Assembly (NCBI GenBank): GCA_019119495.1
Contig: DWWX01000020.1
Span: 121,738-185,737, forward strand
DNA from: Candidatus Gemmiger stercorigallinarum
GTDB lineage: Bacteria; Bacillota; Clostridia; Oscillospirales; Ruminococcaceae
Direction: 5' to 3'
Length of the DNA stretch: 64,000 nucleotides
Below, one piece after another: positions 9,039 to 19,449 of this stretch. A program made the translations under genes and the position numbers. Below the pieces are notes generated by a model. The model had not been told where the DNA came from, ran no database searches, and saw nothing but the letters and a program-made list of their open reading frames with translations. Every line of letters starts with the position of its first letter. The first letter of the stretch is position 1.

Positions 9039-9589
9039 CCGATCAGGAGGCACTGCAGTTGTTCAAATGCCTGGCGGACCGGTCCCGGCTCCAGATCCTG
9101 AAATCCCTTGCCATTGAGGATATGGATGTGGAGCGGCTGGCCGACCGCCTGGACCTGACGGCTCCCACCGTTTCGTTTCACCTGAAAAAGCTGTCGGAGG
9201 CGAACGCCGTGACCGCGCGCAAAGAGCAGTACTACACAATCTATTCGCTGCGCAGGGAAGCGTTCGAGTTTCGAATCTTGGACCTGCTGGAACAGCACAC
9301 GCCGGAGACAGACCTGCAGCAGGAGCGGGACAACGCATACAGGGAACAGACGTTGAAGAACTTTTTTGCATATGGCAAGCTGAAATCGATCCCAGTGCGC
9401 CGTAAAAAGCTGCGGATCGTACTGGAAAAGCTGGCAGAAGCGTTTGAATTTGACCGCCTGTATACCGAAAAGGAAGTCAACCTGATCCTGGCAGAATATC
9501 ACGACGATTTCTGTACGCTGCGGCGTGCGCTTGTAGATGAGGGCTTGCTGGCGCGCGACCAGACCGGCTACTGGCGGGTGCGGCAGTAA
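9035..9589 (+). CDS. ArsR-type winged-helix regulator with C-terminal DUF2087
   Basis: The 184-residue protein starts with a winged helix-turn-helix of the ArsR class (residues about 1-80: LFKCLADRSRLQILKSL, then LTAPTVSFHLKKLSEANAV). It ends in a DUF2087-like domain (residues about 110-184: FEFDRLYTEKEVNLILAEYHDDFCTLRRALVDEGLL). No cysteine pair typical of metal-sensing ArsR sites is seen, so the signal is probably not a metal. It is likely autoregulatory on the AT-rich promoter with the ATTAGATA repeats. Target genes are unknown; the only linked gene is its helical partner. Confidence 0.85.
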   Translation: MTDQEALQLFKCLADRSRLQILKSLAIEDMDVERLADRLDLTAPTVSFHLKKLSEANAVTARKEQYYTIYSLRREAFEFRILDLLEQHTPETDLQQERDNAYREQTLKNFFAYGKLKSIPVRRKKLRIVLEKLAEAFEFDRLYTEKEVNLILAEYHDDFCTLRRALVDEGLLARDQTGYWRVRQ

Positions 9590-9610
9590 AAGACTTTCCG
9601 CCATATACGC

Positions 9611-9675
9611 AAAAAAGCCAGGCAGATTTGAACCCGTCCGGGGTTGGAACTGCCTGGCTTATGGCGTTTTTCTCT
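9611..9675. terminator. Bidirectional terminator between convergent genes
   Basis: AAGCCAGGCAG (9615-9625) pairs with CTGCCTGGCTT (9650-9660), with an inner AACCC/GGGTT helix. An A6 run on the left gives a U-tract for the minus-strand gene, and GTTTTTCTCTT on the right serves the plus-strand pair. Confidence 0.85.
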
Positions 9676-9699
9676 TATTTTATGTTTTCGCACTTTGCG

Positions 9700-10269
9700 T
9701 TACAGCACTGCCTCCGGCGGCCGGTTTTTCGGGGCCGGCTGGGTCAGCAGGTTGAGCAGATGAGAGTATACCTCGCTGCCCTGGGCGATAAAGCGGTTTT
9801 TGACCATCTCGGCCGTCATGCGGTCGGGCATCGACAGCTGAAGCTGGAAGCTGTCCCTGCCCATATCCTCAATGGTGCACACCACCCGCCACTGGTCGCC
9901 GTCCGGCTCCACGCGGGCCTTATTCTGGGCGGCTTTGTGCACCCAGCTCTGGATGCGGATCACTGCCCGGATGGCGCTTTCCCGCACGCTGCGGGGCAAA
10001 TCATCGGCCAGCGTCCGGGCAACGACAGCCCCCTTTTCGGTGATGATGTAGCCCTGGTCGGTGGGCTGGATCAGCTGCTGGTTCTCCAGCTCATCCAGCG
10101 CGCTGACGAACTCAAAGTAGTTGACCAGCTGCTCCTCCAGCAGCGCGCCCTGCATGGCGTCCCTGGTCAGCGGTGCGGCCGATTGGATCAGGTAGCACAG
10201 CAGGATGCGAATCTCGGTGTCGTTGGTAAGGCCGCCCGGCTTGACGCCGGCGGTAAAGGCTTCCGCCAT
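9700..10269 (-). CDS. DUF4364 family protein
   Basis: A 189-residue cytoplasmic protein resembling the DUF4364 family of Firmicutes. The N-terminal winged-helix-like part has TNDTEIRILLCYLIQSA and a stretch ending LIQPTDQGYIITEKG. The C-terminal part (IQSWVHKAAQNKARVEP to FIAQGSEVYSHLLNLLT) is predicted alpha/beta. The N-terminus suggests DNA binding, but no target is known. ATG 10269 was chosen over an upstream ATG because GGGAGGGAG sits just before it. A promoter lies about 50 bp upstream. Confidence 0.82.
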   Translation of the reverse strand: MAEAFTAGVKPGGLTNDTEIRILLCYLIQSAAPLTRDAMQGALLEEQLVNYFEFVSALDELENQQLIQPTDQGYIITEKGAVVARTLADDLPRSVRESAIRAVIRIQSWVHKAAQNKARVEPDGDQWRVVCTIEDMGRDSFQLQLSMPDRMTAEMVKNRFIAQGSEVYSHLLNLLTQPAPKNRPPEAVL

Positions 10270-10318
10270 GGATCTCCCTCCCCGCCAGGCGGGTTGCACC
10301 CCGCCCGATACTGTCTCT

Positions 10319-10347
10319 ATTATACAAAACCATGCGGGAAGTTACAA
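10319..10347 (-). promoter_or_regulatory. Sigma-A promoter of the DUF4364 gene
   Basis: Minus-strand TTGTAA (10342-10347), 17-bp spacer, perfect TATAAT (10319-10324). The neighbouring S1-domain gene ends at 10384, so this promoter separates the two genes. Confidence 0.75.
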
Positions 10348-10383
10348 GAGATTTTGTGCGCGCAGGGCGGAGGAAGGCCCGAT

Positions 10384-11289
10384 TCAAAACACCGTCTCGA
10401 TCTGCTTGCGGCTTTGGGGCGTGGAGTAGGTCCAGTGCTTCAGCCGGCCTTTGGTCACAAAGTAGTGCGGCTCAAAGCGCAGCGCCTGGCCCAGATTTTT
10501 GTTCACCACCACCAGCTTGATCTTCATCTTGTCCGGCAGGATGCTTTTGATGTATACGCTCACCGACTGGCCCGGCTTCAAGCCGGCGTCCGGCTCGGCC
10601 AGGCCGGCCAGGTTGGGCGCGATCTCGATAAAGACGCCGTACTCCTCCACGCTGCGCACAATGCCCACCACCGTTTCGCCGGCGGCAAAGCAGGCGGCGT
10701 TTTCGCTCCAGGTGCCCAGCAGTTCCCGCAGGGTCAGCACAATGCGCCCCTGGACGTCCCGCGTCTTGATGGCGCACAGCAGCTGCTGCCCCACCGAGAC
10801 CCGGTCCGCCGGCGACGAGATGCGCGATACCGACAGGCAGTCGATGGGCAAAAGAGCCGAGATTCCGCAGCCGACATCGCAGAAAGCGCCGAAATTTTCG
10901 ATGTGGGTGACGGTGCAGGGGATGACGCTGCCGGCTTCCAGTGTGTCCAGGTACTGGGTGCGGCAGGCGCGCTGGGCGGCGGCGCGGGACAGCAGATAGA
11001 CCGTCTCGCCCTCCTCCTGCATGGCGCCGGTGATGACAAAACAGGTGGGGCGGCCCACCCGTGTCAGCACCGCAATGTCCTTGATGGCCTCGCCGCGCGG
11101 GGTATCCAGGCATTCCTCAAAGGGCATGTAACCGCGGCAGCCGCACAGTTCAAACCGCAGACGGCGGTCGTTGTCAAAGGCAAGCGCGGTGCTTTGCAGC
11201 ACCTCTCCGGTGGCGATGCATCGTTCCAGTTCGTCACGGCGCAGATGATTGGCGTTGCGGCAGAGACCTTCAGCACGGTATTCCAGCAT
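10384..11289 (-). CDS. S1 RNA-binding domain protein
   Basis: The product has 301 residues. Two S1/OB folds are visible: residues about 130-200 (VIPCTVTHIENFGAFCDVG ... VGQQLLCAIKTRDVQGRIVL) and about 208-275 (GETVVGIVRSVEEYGVFIEI ... SVSVYIKSILPDKMKIKLVV). The N-terminal 120 residues are divergent and may be a third, decayed S1 repeat. Proteins of this build resemble ribosomal protein S1 or YugI/Tex-type RNA binders. ATG 11289 is preceded by AGAGGA; the open frame continues upstream without family sequence. It is transcribed divergently from the DUF951-prfA operon. The exact role is unknown. Confidence 0.8.
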   Translation of the reverse strand: MLEYRAEGLCRNANHLRRDELERCIATGEVLQSTALAFDNDRRLRFELCGCRGYMPFEECLDTPRGEAIKDIAVLTRVGRPTCFVITGAMQEEGETVYLLSRAAAQRACRTQYLDTLEAGSVIPCTVTHIENFGAFCDVGCGISALLPIDCLSVSRISSPADRVSVGQQLLCAIKTRDVQGRIVLTLRELLGTWSENAACFAAGETVVGIVRSVEEYGVFIEIAPNLAGLAEPDAGLKPGQSVSVYIKSILPDKMKIKLVVVNKNLGQALRFEPHYFVTKGRLKHWTYSTPQSRKQIETVF

Positions 11290-11451
11290 TTCACATTTCC
11301 TCTTTTCTTGTAAATTGAAGGGCAGGGAGGTTCCCCGCCCGCTGCTGGCTGGCGCCGGACTACGGCGGCCCGGCAGGGGGGGCGGAGCGTTTTCCGGGAC
11401 GGTGCGGCGGGCAGATACACCCAATGCCTATGCGTTTGCAGACAAAGATAT

Positions 11452-11479
11452 TTGCAAAAACAGGCAGGTGGTATATAAT
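11452..11479 (+). promoter_or_regulatory. Sigma-A promoter of the DUF951-prfA operon
   Basis: TTGCAA (11452-11457), 16-bp spacer, TATAAT (11474-11479), about 43 bp before the DUF951 start. Confidence 0.65.
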
Positions 11480-11521
11480 ATATCTGTATGCCGCATTGCG
11501 GCCGGAAAGGCGGGACGAGCA

Positions 11522-11719
11522 ATGGATGTACAGGTCGGGGACGTGATCCAGACCAAAAAGCAGCACCCCTGCGGCGCAAACCGCTTTGATGTGCTGCGCG
11601 TGGGCATGGATTTCAAGATCCGATGCCAGGGCTGCGGCCGCGAGATCATGCTGCCGCGGGTCAAGATCGAAAAGAACATCAAAAAGGTGCTGCGGGACGG
11701 CGCCGAGGTGCGCCCGTAA
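11522..11719 (+). CDS. DUF951 domain protein
   Basis: A 65-residue basic protein: [18 protein letters not shown], then a [15 protein letters not shown] core and a [10 protein letters not shown] helix. Cys17 and the CQGC pair could bind zinc. This matches the small DUF951 family of Firmicutes, whose function is unknown to me. ATG 11522 was chosen because the long in-frame extension upstream overlaps the promoter. prfA follows 41 bases later, so the two are probably co-transcribed. Confidence 0.88.
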   Translation: MDVQVGDVIQTKKQHPCGANRFDVLRVGMDFKIRCQGCGREIMLPRVKIEKNIKKVLRDGAEVRP

Positions 11720-11760
11720 CCCGCGCGCAGTTTTTTGACGCATGGCAAGAAAGGACCCCT

Positions 11761-12843
11761 ATGTTTGAAGAACTGCATGACGTCGAGCGCCGCCACGAGG
11801 AGCTGGCCCACCGCATGTCCGCCCCGGACGCGGCGCAGGACCCGGCTGCCTATGCCGCGCTGATGCGCGAGTACAAGCAGCTGGAGCCGCTGGTGGAAAC
11901 CTACCGCGAGTACGTCCGCGCCTGCGGGGAAATGGCCGAGCTGGAGGAGGCCGGCCGGCAAAGCGGCCTTGACGATGAGTTCAAGGCTATGTTACAGCAG
12001 GAGGCGTGCGAAAACGCACGAAATAGAACCGAGCTGGAAGCAAAGCTGAAACTGCTGCTTTTGCCCAGGGACGCCGACGATGACAAGAGCGTGATTTTGG
12101 AGATCCGCGCCGGTGCCGGCGGCGAGGAGGCTGCGCTGTTTGCGGCCAGCCTGTGGCGGATGTACACGATGTACGCCGCCAAGCAGGGCTGGCGCACCGA
12201 GGTCATCAGCCTGAGCGAGACCGAGCTGGGCGGCGTCAAGGAACTGATCTTGGATGTGGAAGGCGTAGGCGCCTTCAGCAAGCTGAAATTTGAAAGCGGC
12301 GTCCACCGGGTGCAGCGGGTGCCGGAGACTGAGACCCAGGGCCGCATCCATACCTCCACCGTCACGGTAGCCGTGATGCCGGAGGCCGAGGAGGTCGAGC
12401 TTACCATCGACCCCAAGGACCTGCGCATCGATACCTTCCGGGCCTCCGGCGCGGGCGGCCAGCACATCAACAAGACCTCCAGCGCCATCCGGGTGACGCA
12501 CCTGCCCACCGGTATGGTGGTGGAGTGCCAGGACCAGCGTAGCCAGCAGCAAAACCGCGAGCAGGCGCTGAAAGTGCTGCGCAGCCGCCTGCTGCAGCAG
12601 AAACAGGACGCCTACGATGCCGAGTACAACGCCCGCCGGCACAGCCAGGTGGGCACCGGAGACCGCAGCGAGCGCATCCGGACCTACAATTTCCCCCAGG
12701 GGCGGGTCACCGATCATCGCATCGGCCTGACATTGTACAAGATCGACGATGTCCTGAACGGAGACCTGGACCTGGTGGTGGAGCCGCTGACCCTGGCCGA
12801 CCAGGAGGAACGCCTGCACCAGCGCGAGACCGGCACGGCCTGA
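11761..12843 (+). CDS. prfA: Peptide chain release factor 1
   Basis: RF1, 360 residues, releases finished peptides at UAA and UAG codons. The catalytic GGQ is at residues 232-234. The codon-recognition tripeptide is P188-E189-T190, the RF1-type PxT (Escherichia coli has PAT at the same positions). The RF2 motif SPF is absent. [13 protein letters not shown] and [19 protein letters not shown] are RF1 hallmarks. The middle residue Glu in PxT is a conservative oddity. The ATG follows AAGAAAGGA. No prmC, the usual partner that methylates GGQ, is adjacent; tsaC follows instead. Confidence 0.96.
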   Translation: MFEELHDVERRHEELAHRMSAPDAAQDPAAYAALMREYKQLEPLVETYREYVRACGEMAELEEAGRQSGLDDEFKAMLQQEACENARNRTELEAKLKLLLLPRDADDDKSVILEIRAGAGGEEAALFAASLWRMYTMYAAKQGWRTEVISLSETELGGVKELILDVEGVGAFSKLKFESGVHRVQRVPETETQGRIHTSTVTVAVMPEAEEVELTIDPKDLRIDTFRASGAGGQHINKTSSAIRVTHLPTGMVVECQDQRSQQQNREQALKVLRSRLLQQKQDAYDAEYNARRHSQVGTGDRSERIRTYNFPQGRVTDHRIGLTLYKIDDVLNGDLDLVVEPLTLADQEERLHQRETGTA

Positions 12844-12907
12844 CAAAATCAGGCGGGGCCGGCCTGCTATGATAGCTTTTGTACACAAGAAAAGGAAGCC
12901 ATATCGT

Positions 12908-13927
12908 ATGGAAACCAAAGTACTGCCCGTCAGCGACGAGAGCCTTGCCCTTGCCGCCGACCTGCTGCGGCGCGGCGAGCTGGTCGCGCTGCCCACCGAG
13001 ACGGTCTACGGCATTGCCGCCGACGCGCGCAACGGCGAGGCCGTCAAAAAAATCTTTGAAGCCAAGGGCCGTCCCCAGGACAACCCCCTGATCGTGCATA
13101 TCTGCGGCATGGAGATGCTGCGGGGCATTGTGGCCGAGGTGCCGGAGCGCGCCTGCAAGCTGGCCGCCGCCTTTTGGCCCGGCCCGCTGACGATGGTGCT
13201 GCCCAAAGGGCCGGAGGTATCCCCAGTGACCTGCGCCGGGCTGGACACGGTGGGGGTCCGCATGCCCTCCCATCCGGTGGTGCAGGCGGTCATCCGGCGG
13301 TCCGGCGTGGCCTTTGCCGCACCGTCGGCCAACCTTTCGGGCAGGCCAAGCCCCACCAACGCCGCCGACACCTTTGCCGATATGAATGGCCGCCTGCCGC
13401 TGATTTTGGACGGCGGAGAGTGTACCTACGGCGTGGAATCCACCGTGGTCTCTCTTGCCGGAAAAACGCCCATGCTGCTGCGCCCCGGCTACGTCACCAG
13501 GGAGGAGATGGAGCAGGTGCTGGGCGAGGAAGTGGCGGTTTCCCACGCCATCCTGGAAAAGCTGAACGAGGGCGAGGTGGCCCGTTCCCCCGGCATGAAG
13601 TACAAGCACTATGCCCCCAGGGCTGAAGTGACCATCCTGCACGGCAGCTTCAATGCTTACCGCAAGTATCTGGCCTCCCATGCGGCGGACGGCGTGTGGG
13701 GGCTCTGCTTTGACGGCGAGGCCGCCAGGCTGCCGGTCCCCTGTATCGAGTACGGTGCCGAGGACGACCCCGCCGCCCAGGCCCACCGGCTGTTTTCCGC
13801 CTTGCGGGAACTGGACCGGAACGGCGCGGCCGTTGTCTATGCCCGCTGCCCGGAAAAAGACGGCGTTTCCATGGCGGTGTACAACCGTCTGATCCGCGCG
13901 GCGGCCTTCCGGGTGGTGGAGCTATGA
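12908..13927 (+). CDS. tsaC: L-threonylcarbamoyladenylate synthase (Sua5 type)
   Basis: Makes threonylcarbamoyl-AMP from threonine, bicarbonate and ATP, the first step of t6A37 modification of tRNAs reading ANN codons. It has 339 residues: an N-terminal YrdC domain (LPTETVYGIAADA, KGRPQDNPLIVHI, AAPSANLSGRPSPT), the interdomain linker SPGMKYKHYAPRAEV, and a C-terminal Sua5 domain. It is therefore the long Sua5 form rather than the short TsaC form. The start at ATG 12908 follows AAGGAAG. Its stop overlaps the coaE start. A TsaD paralogue lies at 35980-36927, but no clear tsaB, tsaE or canonical tsaD is in the window. Confidence 0.94.
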   Translation: METKVLPVSDESLALAADLLRRGELVALPTETVYGIAADARNGEAVKKIFEAKGRPQDNPLIVHICGMEMLRGIVAEVPERACKLAAAFWPGPLTMVLPKGPEVSPVTCAGLDTVGVRMPSHPVVQAVIRRSGVAFAAPSANLSGRPSPTNAADTFADMNGRLPLILDGGECTYGVESTVVSLAGKTPMLLRPGYVTREEMEQVLGEEVAVSHAILEKLNEGEVARSPGMKYKHYAPRAEVTILHGSFNAYRKYLASHAADGVWGLCFDGEAARLPVPCIEYGAEDDPAAQAHRLFSALRELDRNGAAVVYARCPEKDGVSMAVYNRLIRAAAFRVVEL

Positions 13928-14556
13928 TGGTGGTCGGGCTGACCGGGCGTTCCGGCTGCGGCAAGTCCAGTGTTTCGGCCTGGCTGGCGGGGCAGGGGAT
14001 CCCCTGCATCGACGCCGACGGCATCTCCCGCGAGATCCTGCAGCCGGGTTCCGGATGCCTGCCGCTCTTGCAAAATGCCTTTGGTTCTGATATTGTAGAT
14101 AACAGCGGCGCTCTTAGGCGCCGCCTGCTGGCGGACCGCGCCTTTGCCACGCCGGAGGGTACCCGTGCCCTGACCGAGATCACCCATCCGGAGATTCTGG
14201 CCCGCATCCGCAGCCGTGTGGCGGAAGCCCGCGCTGCGGGGGCGGAGTTCTGTTTTGTGGACGGCGCAGTCATTGTGGGCACCCCCTTTGCCGGCGAATG
14301 CGACCGCCTGGCGGTGGTGACCGCGCCCTACGAGCAGAGCGTTGCCCGCATCTGCCGCCGGGACGGCATCTCGCCGGAGATGGCGCGCCGCCGCCTGGAT
14401 GCCCAGACCCCGGAGCGGACCCTGCTGGAAGCGGCAGATTATGTCATACACAACAACGGCACCCTGGCCGACCTGGAACAACAGTGCAGGACATTGCTGC
14501 AAGCCCTGCGGAAGGAGGCACATGAGATCCCATCCACCCCTTTGCCAGGAACCTAA
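13924..14556 (+). CDS. coaE: Dephospho-CoA kinase
   Basis: The last step of coenzyme A synthesis: phosphorylation of dephospho-CoA at the 3'-hydroxyl. It has 210 residues with P-loop GRSGCGKSS (about residues 8-16), IDADGISREIL (the CoaE DAD motif as DAD-G) and the lid region RICRRDGISPEMARRRLDAQ. The ATG overlaps the tsaC stop (ATGA); the next codon is also ATG. The last 35 bases overlap the lytic transglycosylase gene. Confidence 0.93.
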   Translation: MMVVGLTGRSGCGKSSVSAWLAGQGIPCIDADGISREILQPGSGCLPLLQNAFGSDIVDNSGALRRRLLADRAFATPEGTRALTEITHPEILARIRSRVAEARAAGAEFCFVDGAVIVGTPFAGECDRLAVVTAPYEQSVARICRRDGISPEMARRRLDAQTPERTLLEAADYVIHNNGTLADLEQQCRTLLQALRKEAHEIPSTPLPGT

Positions 14557-15151
14557 AAAGACAGGGAAGTCGCCGGAGCGCCTGCGCCGGTTCTGGCTGC
14601 GCATGGCGGCCGTTTTGCTGGTGCTGCTGGTACTGGGCAGCGCATTTGTTATCTCCTCCCACGAGGAGATCGAGCAGTGGGAATACCCGCGCAAATATTC
14701 CGACCTGGTCGAGTATTATGCGGGCAAATACAGCCTGGACGAAAAAATGCTGTACGCAGTTATCCGCACCGAGAGCAATTTTGATCCCAACGCCCAGTCC
14801 AGCGTGGATGCCCGCGGCCTGATGCAGATCACCGAGATCACCTTCGACTGGATCAAGTCGAACATTGCCCCCGGCGAGGAGCTGACCTTTGACGATCTCT
14901 ATGACCCGGAGACCAACATCCGCTTTGGCAGCTACTTTTTCAGCTACTGCCTGCAGCGGTACGGCAATGACCTGGCTACCGCCGCGGCGGCCTACCACAG
15001 CGGCTGGGGCACCGTGGACGAACTGCTGCAGGACAGCCAGTACACCGACGACGGCGTCACCCTGACCCAGTTCCCCTACAACCAGATGAACCGCTATGTC
15101 AGCAAGGTGACAAGCGCCTATCGGCGGTATTGCGAGATTTACGGCAGCTGA
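14522..15151 (+). CDS. Membrane-anchored lytic transglycosylase (SLT domain)
   Basis: Cleaves peptidoglycan glycan strands, leaving 1,6-anhydro-muramyl ends. It has 209 residues: a short basic N-terminus, one transmembrane helix at about residues 28-44 (MAAVLLVLLVLGSAFVI), then an extracytoplasmic SLT domain. The catalytic glutamate is in VIRTESNFDPNAQSSVDARG, and GLMQIT, AAAYHSGWGTV and YVSKV complete the Slt family motifs. ATG 14522 follows a strong AAGGAGG inside the end of coaE, so translation is coupled. The position next to coaE recurs in Clostridia. Confidence 0.92.
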   Translation: MRSHPPLCQEPKKTGKSPERLRRFWLRMAAVLLVLLVLGSAFVISSHEEIEQWEYPRKYSDLVEYYAGKYSLDEKMLYAVIRTESNFDPNAQSSVDARGLMQITEITFDWIKSNIAPGEELTFDDLYDPETNIRFGSYFFSYCLQRYGNDLATAAAAYHSGWGTVDELLQDSQYTDDGVTLTQFPYNQMNRYVSKVTSAYRRYCEIYGS

Positions 15152-15242
15152 CCCATCGGGCCGGCTGCCTGGATACCCTGTGCCGGTTTGCACCGGCCGG
15201 GAATAGAAAAAGGATTGCAGAGAAAGGACTGTAAACGATCAC

Positions 15243-17788
<2,546 letters not shown>

Positions 17789-17836
17789 TCGCTGTGCTGC
17801 CGCAGCGGAAAATATGTATTTTTGCTGCTGAAAGGC

Positions 17837-17865
17837 TTGCACAACGAGCTGGTTTTTTGTATAAT
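17837..17865 (+). promoter_or_regulatory. Sigma-A promoter of yajC
   Basis: TTGCAC (17837-17842), 17-bp spacer, perfect TATAAT (17860-17865), about 60 bp before the yajC start. It separates yajC from the upstream tgt transcript. Confidence 0.78.
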
Positions 17866-17926
17866 AACCTTATATTTGGAAAAAGCGGAGCGCCGGCCGG
17901 CTGCCCCGCAGTAAGGAGCAATCATT

Positions 17927-18271
17927 ATGGTTCAGTTTATGGAAACTTCCGCGGCGGGCGGCGGTATCGGCCTTATCCTTTCCATGGTCGTCCTCGTCGT
18001 GTTCATGTATCTGATCATCTACCTGCCGCAGAAGCGTCAGGACAAGAAAGATACTGCCATGCGCAATTCCATCGAGATCGGCGACGAGGTCACCACCATC
18101 GGCGGCGTGATCGGCCGTGTGACCGCAATCAAGGAGGATACCTTCGTCCTGGAGACCGGCAGCGACCGCGTCAAGATCCGCTTCCGCCGTTCGGCCATTG
18201 CTTCGGTGGAGAAGCTGGACATGGGCACCGGCAAGGACAGCAAGGACGCCAAGGACAGCGCCAAAAAGTAA
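17927..18271 (+). CDS. yajC: Sec translocon accessory subunit YajC
   Basis: Small single-pass membrane protein, 114 residues, that associates with SecDF in the Sec system. There is one transmembrane helix at about residues 13-34 (GIGLILSMVVLVVFMYLIIYLP), then the conserved PQKRQDKK and IEIGDEVTTIGGVIGRVTAI. The C-terminal tail is charged and rich in Lys, Asp and Ser. It has its own promoter and terminator. No secD or secF follows in the window. Confidence 0.95.
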   Translation: MVQFMETSAAGGGIGLILSMVVLVVFMYLIIYLPQKRQDKKDTAMRNSIEIGDEVTTIGGVIGRVTAIKEDTFVLETGSDRVKIRFRRSAIASVEKLDMGTGKDSKDAKDSAKK

Positions 18272-18285
18272 TTTCCGTCATACAC

Positions 18286-18329
18286 AAACGCCCCTTTGCA
18301 TAGGTTTTTACCATGCAAGGGGGCGTTTT
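18286..18329 (+). terminator. Terminator after yajC whose 3' arm carries the next Shine-Dalgarno site
   Basis: AAACGCCCCTTTGCAT (18286-18301) pairs with ATGCAAGGGGGCGTTT (18313-18328), with one bulge, followed by T4. The AAGGGGG in the 3' arm is the only Shine-Dalgarno sequence for the gene starting at 18332, eight bases away. Read-through transcripts would have this site sequestered. Confidence 0.8.
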
Positions 18330-18331
18330 CT

Positions 18332-18769
18332 ATGGAAAAATTCAAGCTGAAACGGTCTGCCGCGGGGCACGTGAGAAAAGCCGGCACCCCGCAGCAGAAA
18401 TTGCTGTTTGCCGTGCTGCGGGCGTTTTTATCCGGCATTGGTGCGGCGCTGCTTTTGCTGGCGGCCGGCGCGGCGGCCTTTGCCGCGCTGCCTCTGCCGG
18501 CGGCCGCAGTCCGCCCGGCCGCCTGTCTGATCGCGGGCATTGGCGCGGCGGTGTCTGGCGCAGTGCTGGCTGTGGGGATCGGCCGGCAGCGGCTGCTGTG
18601 CGGGCTTGGCTGTGGTGCGTTCTATGCGGCCTGCCTGGCTGCGGCCAGCGCCGTAAGCGGGGAACTGGCCCTGACGGACGCAAACATTGCGCTGCTGTGC
18701 GTGCTGGCGTTTTCCGGTATGTTCGGCGGCGTACTGACGGCGCTGCGCTCTGCGCCGCGTGCCGGCTGA
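18332..18769 (+). CDS. TIGR04086-like small membrane protein
   Basis: A 145-residue product with a basic N-terminus (MEKFKLKRSAAGHVRKAG) followed by four hydrophobic segments, about residues 25-50, 58-80, 84-104 and 113-134. Length, topology and position right after yajC fit the TIGR04086 membrane family of Clostridia, whose function is unknown. In many Clostridia the six-cysteine peptide genes scfA and scfB come next; here they are replaced by a SpoIIM-like gene. The start is coupled to the terminator hairpin described at 18286-18329. The stop overlaps the next start by one base (TGATG). Confidence 0.7.
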   Translation: MEKFKLKRSAAGHVRKAGTPQQKLLFAVLRAFLSGIGAALLLLAAGAAAFAALPLPAAAVRPAACLIAGIGAAVSGAVLAVGIGRQRLLCGLGCGAFYAACLAAASAVSGELALTDANIALLCVLAFSGMFGGVLTALRSAPRAG

Positions 18770-19449
18770 TGCGCGCCGCACGGACCGCGCAGGTGTGGCA
18801 GTGGCCGGCCAGGCATGCCGTGCCCGGTCAAAACGCCGGCACATCTGCGCATACGGCAGGCCCGCACGCCGGTGCATCTTTGGGACTGCGCCCGGTCCTG
18901 GGGCTGGCGGCGCTGTTTCTGGCAGGCTATGTGGGCGGTATCCTGTACTGCCGCGGCAGCGTGCCGGAACCGGCCGCCCTGCTGGCCGGCTTTTACATGG
19001 ACAAGCAGAACTTTGCGGATTTTGGCGCGGTGTTTGCGTCGCTGTTTTCGGCGGCCTTCCTGCAGATGACTGCCGCGGCCCTGTGCGGCAGCAGCGCCAT
19101 CGGACCGGCACCGCTGGCAGTGCTGTTTGCGGGCAGGGGCACGATGCTGGGGCTTTGCGCCGCCGCTGTGTATGCGTCATCCGGTGCGCGAGGGCTGGTC
19201 GTCTACTGGCTTTTGAGCTTTTTGCCGGAACTGTCCTTTTTGCTGCTTTTGCTGTGGCTGTCCCAGGCGGCCTGCCGCCTGAGCGGGGCGTTGTTCGGCG
19301 TACTGATGGGGCGGAACCCGGTGCGCGGCGCGCTGAAAATCAAGGCAAAAACAATGGTGTTTCGCTATCTTTTTGCCATTGCTGCCAGTGCAGCCTGTGC
19401 CGTGCTGGGGGCCGGGTCAGCGGTCCTGTTTGCCGGTGTCCTGCTGTGA
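18769..19449 (+). CDS. spoIIM: SpoIIM-like integral membrane protein
   Basis: The product has 226 residues with about five membrane segments. The central stretch from GRGTMLGLCAAAVYASSG through the following YWLLSFLPELSFLLLLLW segment matches the SpoIIM pattern of an RG-x3-G motif, then kG-x-l and a LP-E/N helix. SpoIIM belongs to the DMP complex (with SpoIID and SpoIIP) that remodels septal peptidoglycan during engulfment. Support comes from the adjacent xerD, the same pairing as in Bacillus, although here the genes converge. Start ATG 18769 shares a base with the upstream stop. The N-terminal 45 residues are poorly conserved. No spoIID or spoIIP is in the window. Confidence 0.7.
   Translation: MRAARTAQVWQWPARHAVPGQNAGTSAHTAGPHAGASLGLRPVLGLAALFLAGYVGGILYCRGSVPEPAALLAGFYMDKQNFADFGAVFASLFSAAFLQMTAAALCGSSAIGPAPLAVLFAGRGTMLGLCAAAVYASSGARGLVVYWLLSFLPELSFLLLLLWLSQAACRLSGALFGVLMGRNPVRGALKIKAKTMVFRYLFAIAASAACAVLGAGSAVLFAGVLL

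Noticed and set aside
12840-12873. Promoter in front of tsaC (CTGACA and TATGAT)
   Set aside because: The spacing of 22 bp is too long for a sigma-A promoter.
17789-17826. Terminator after tgt
   Set aside because: Only a 5-bp stem is possible and the T-tract is displaced.
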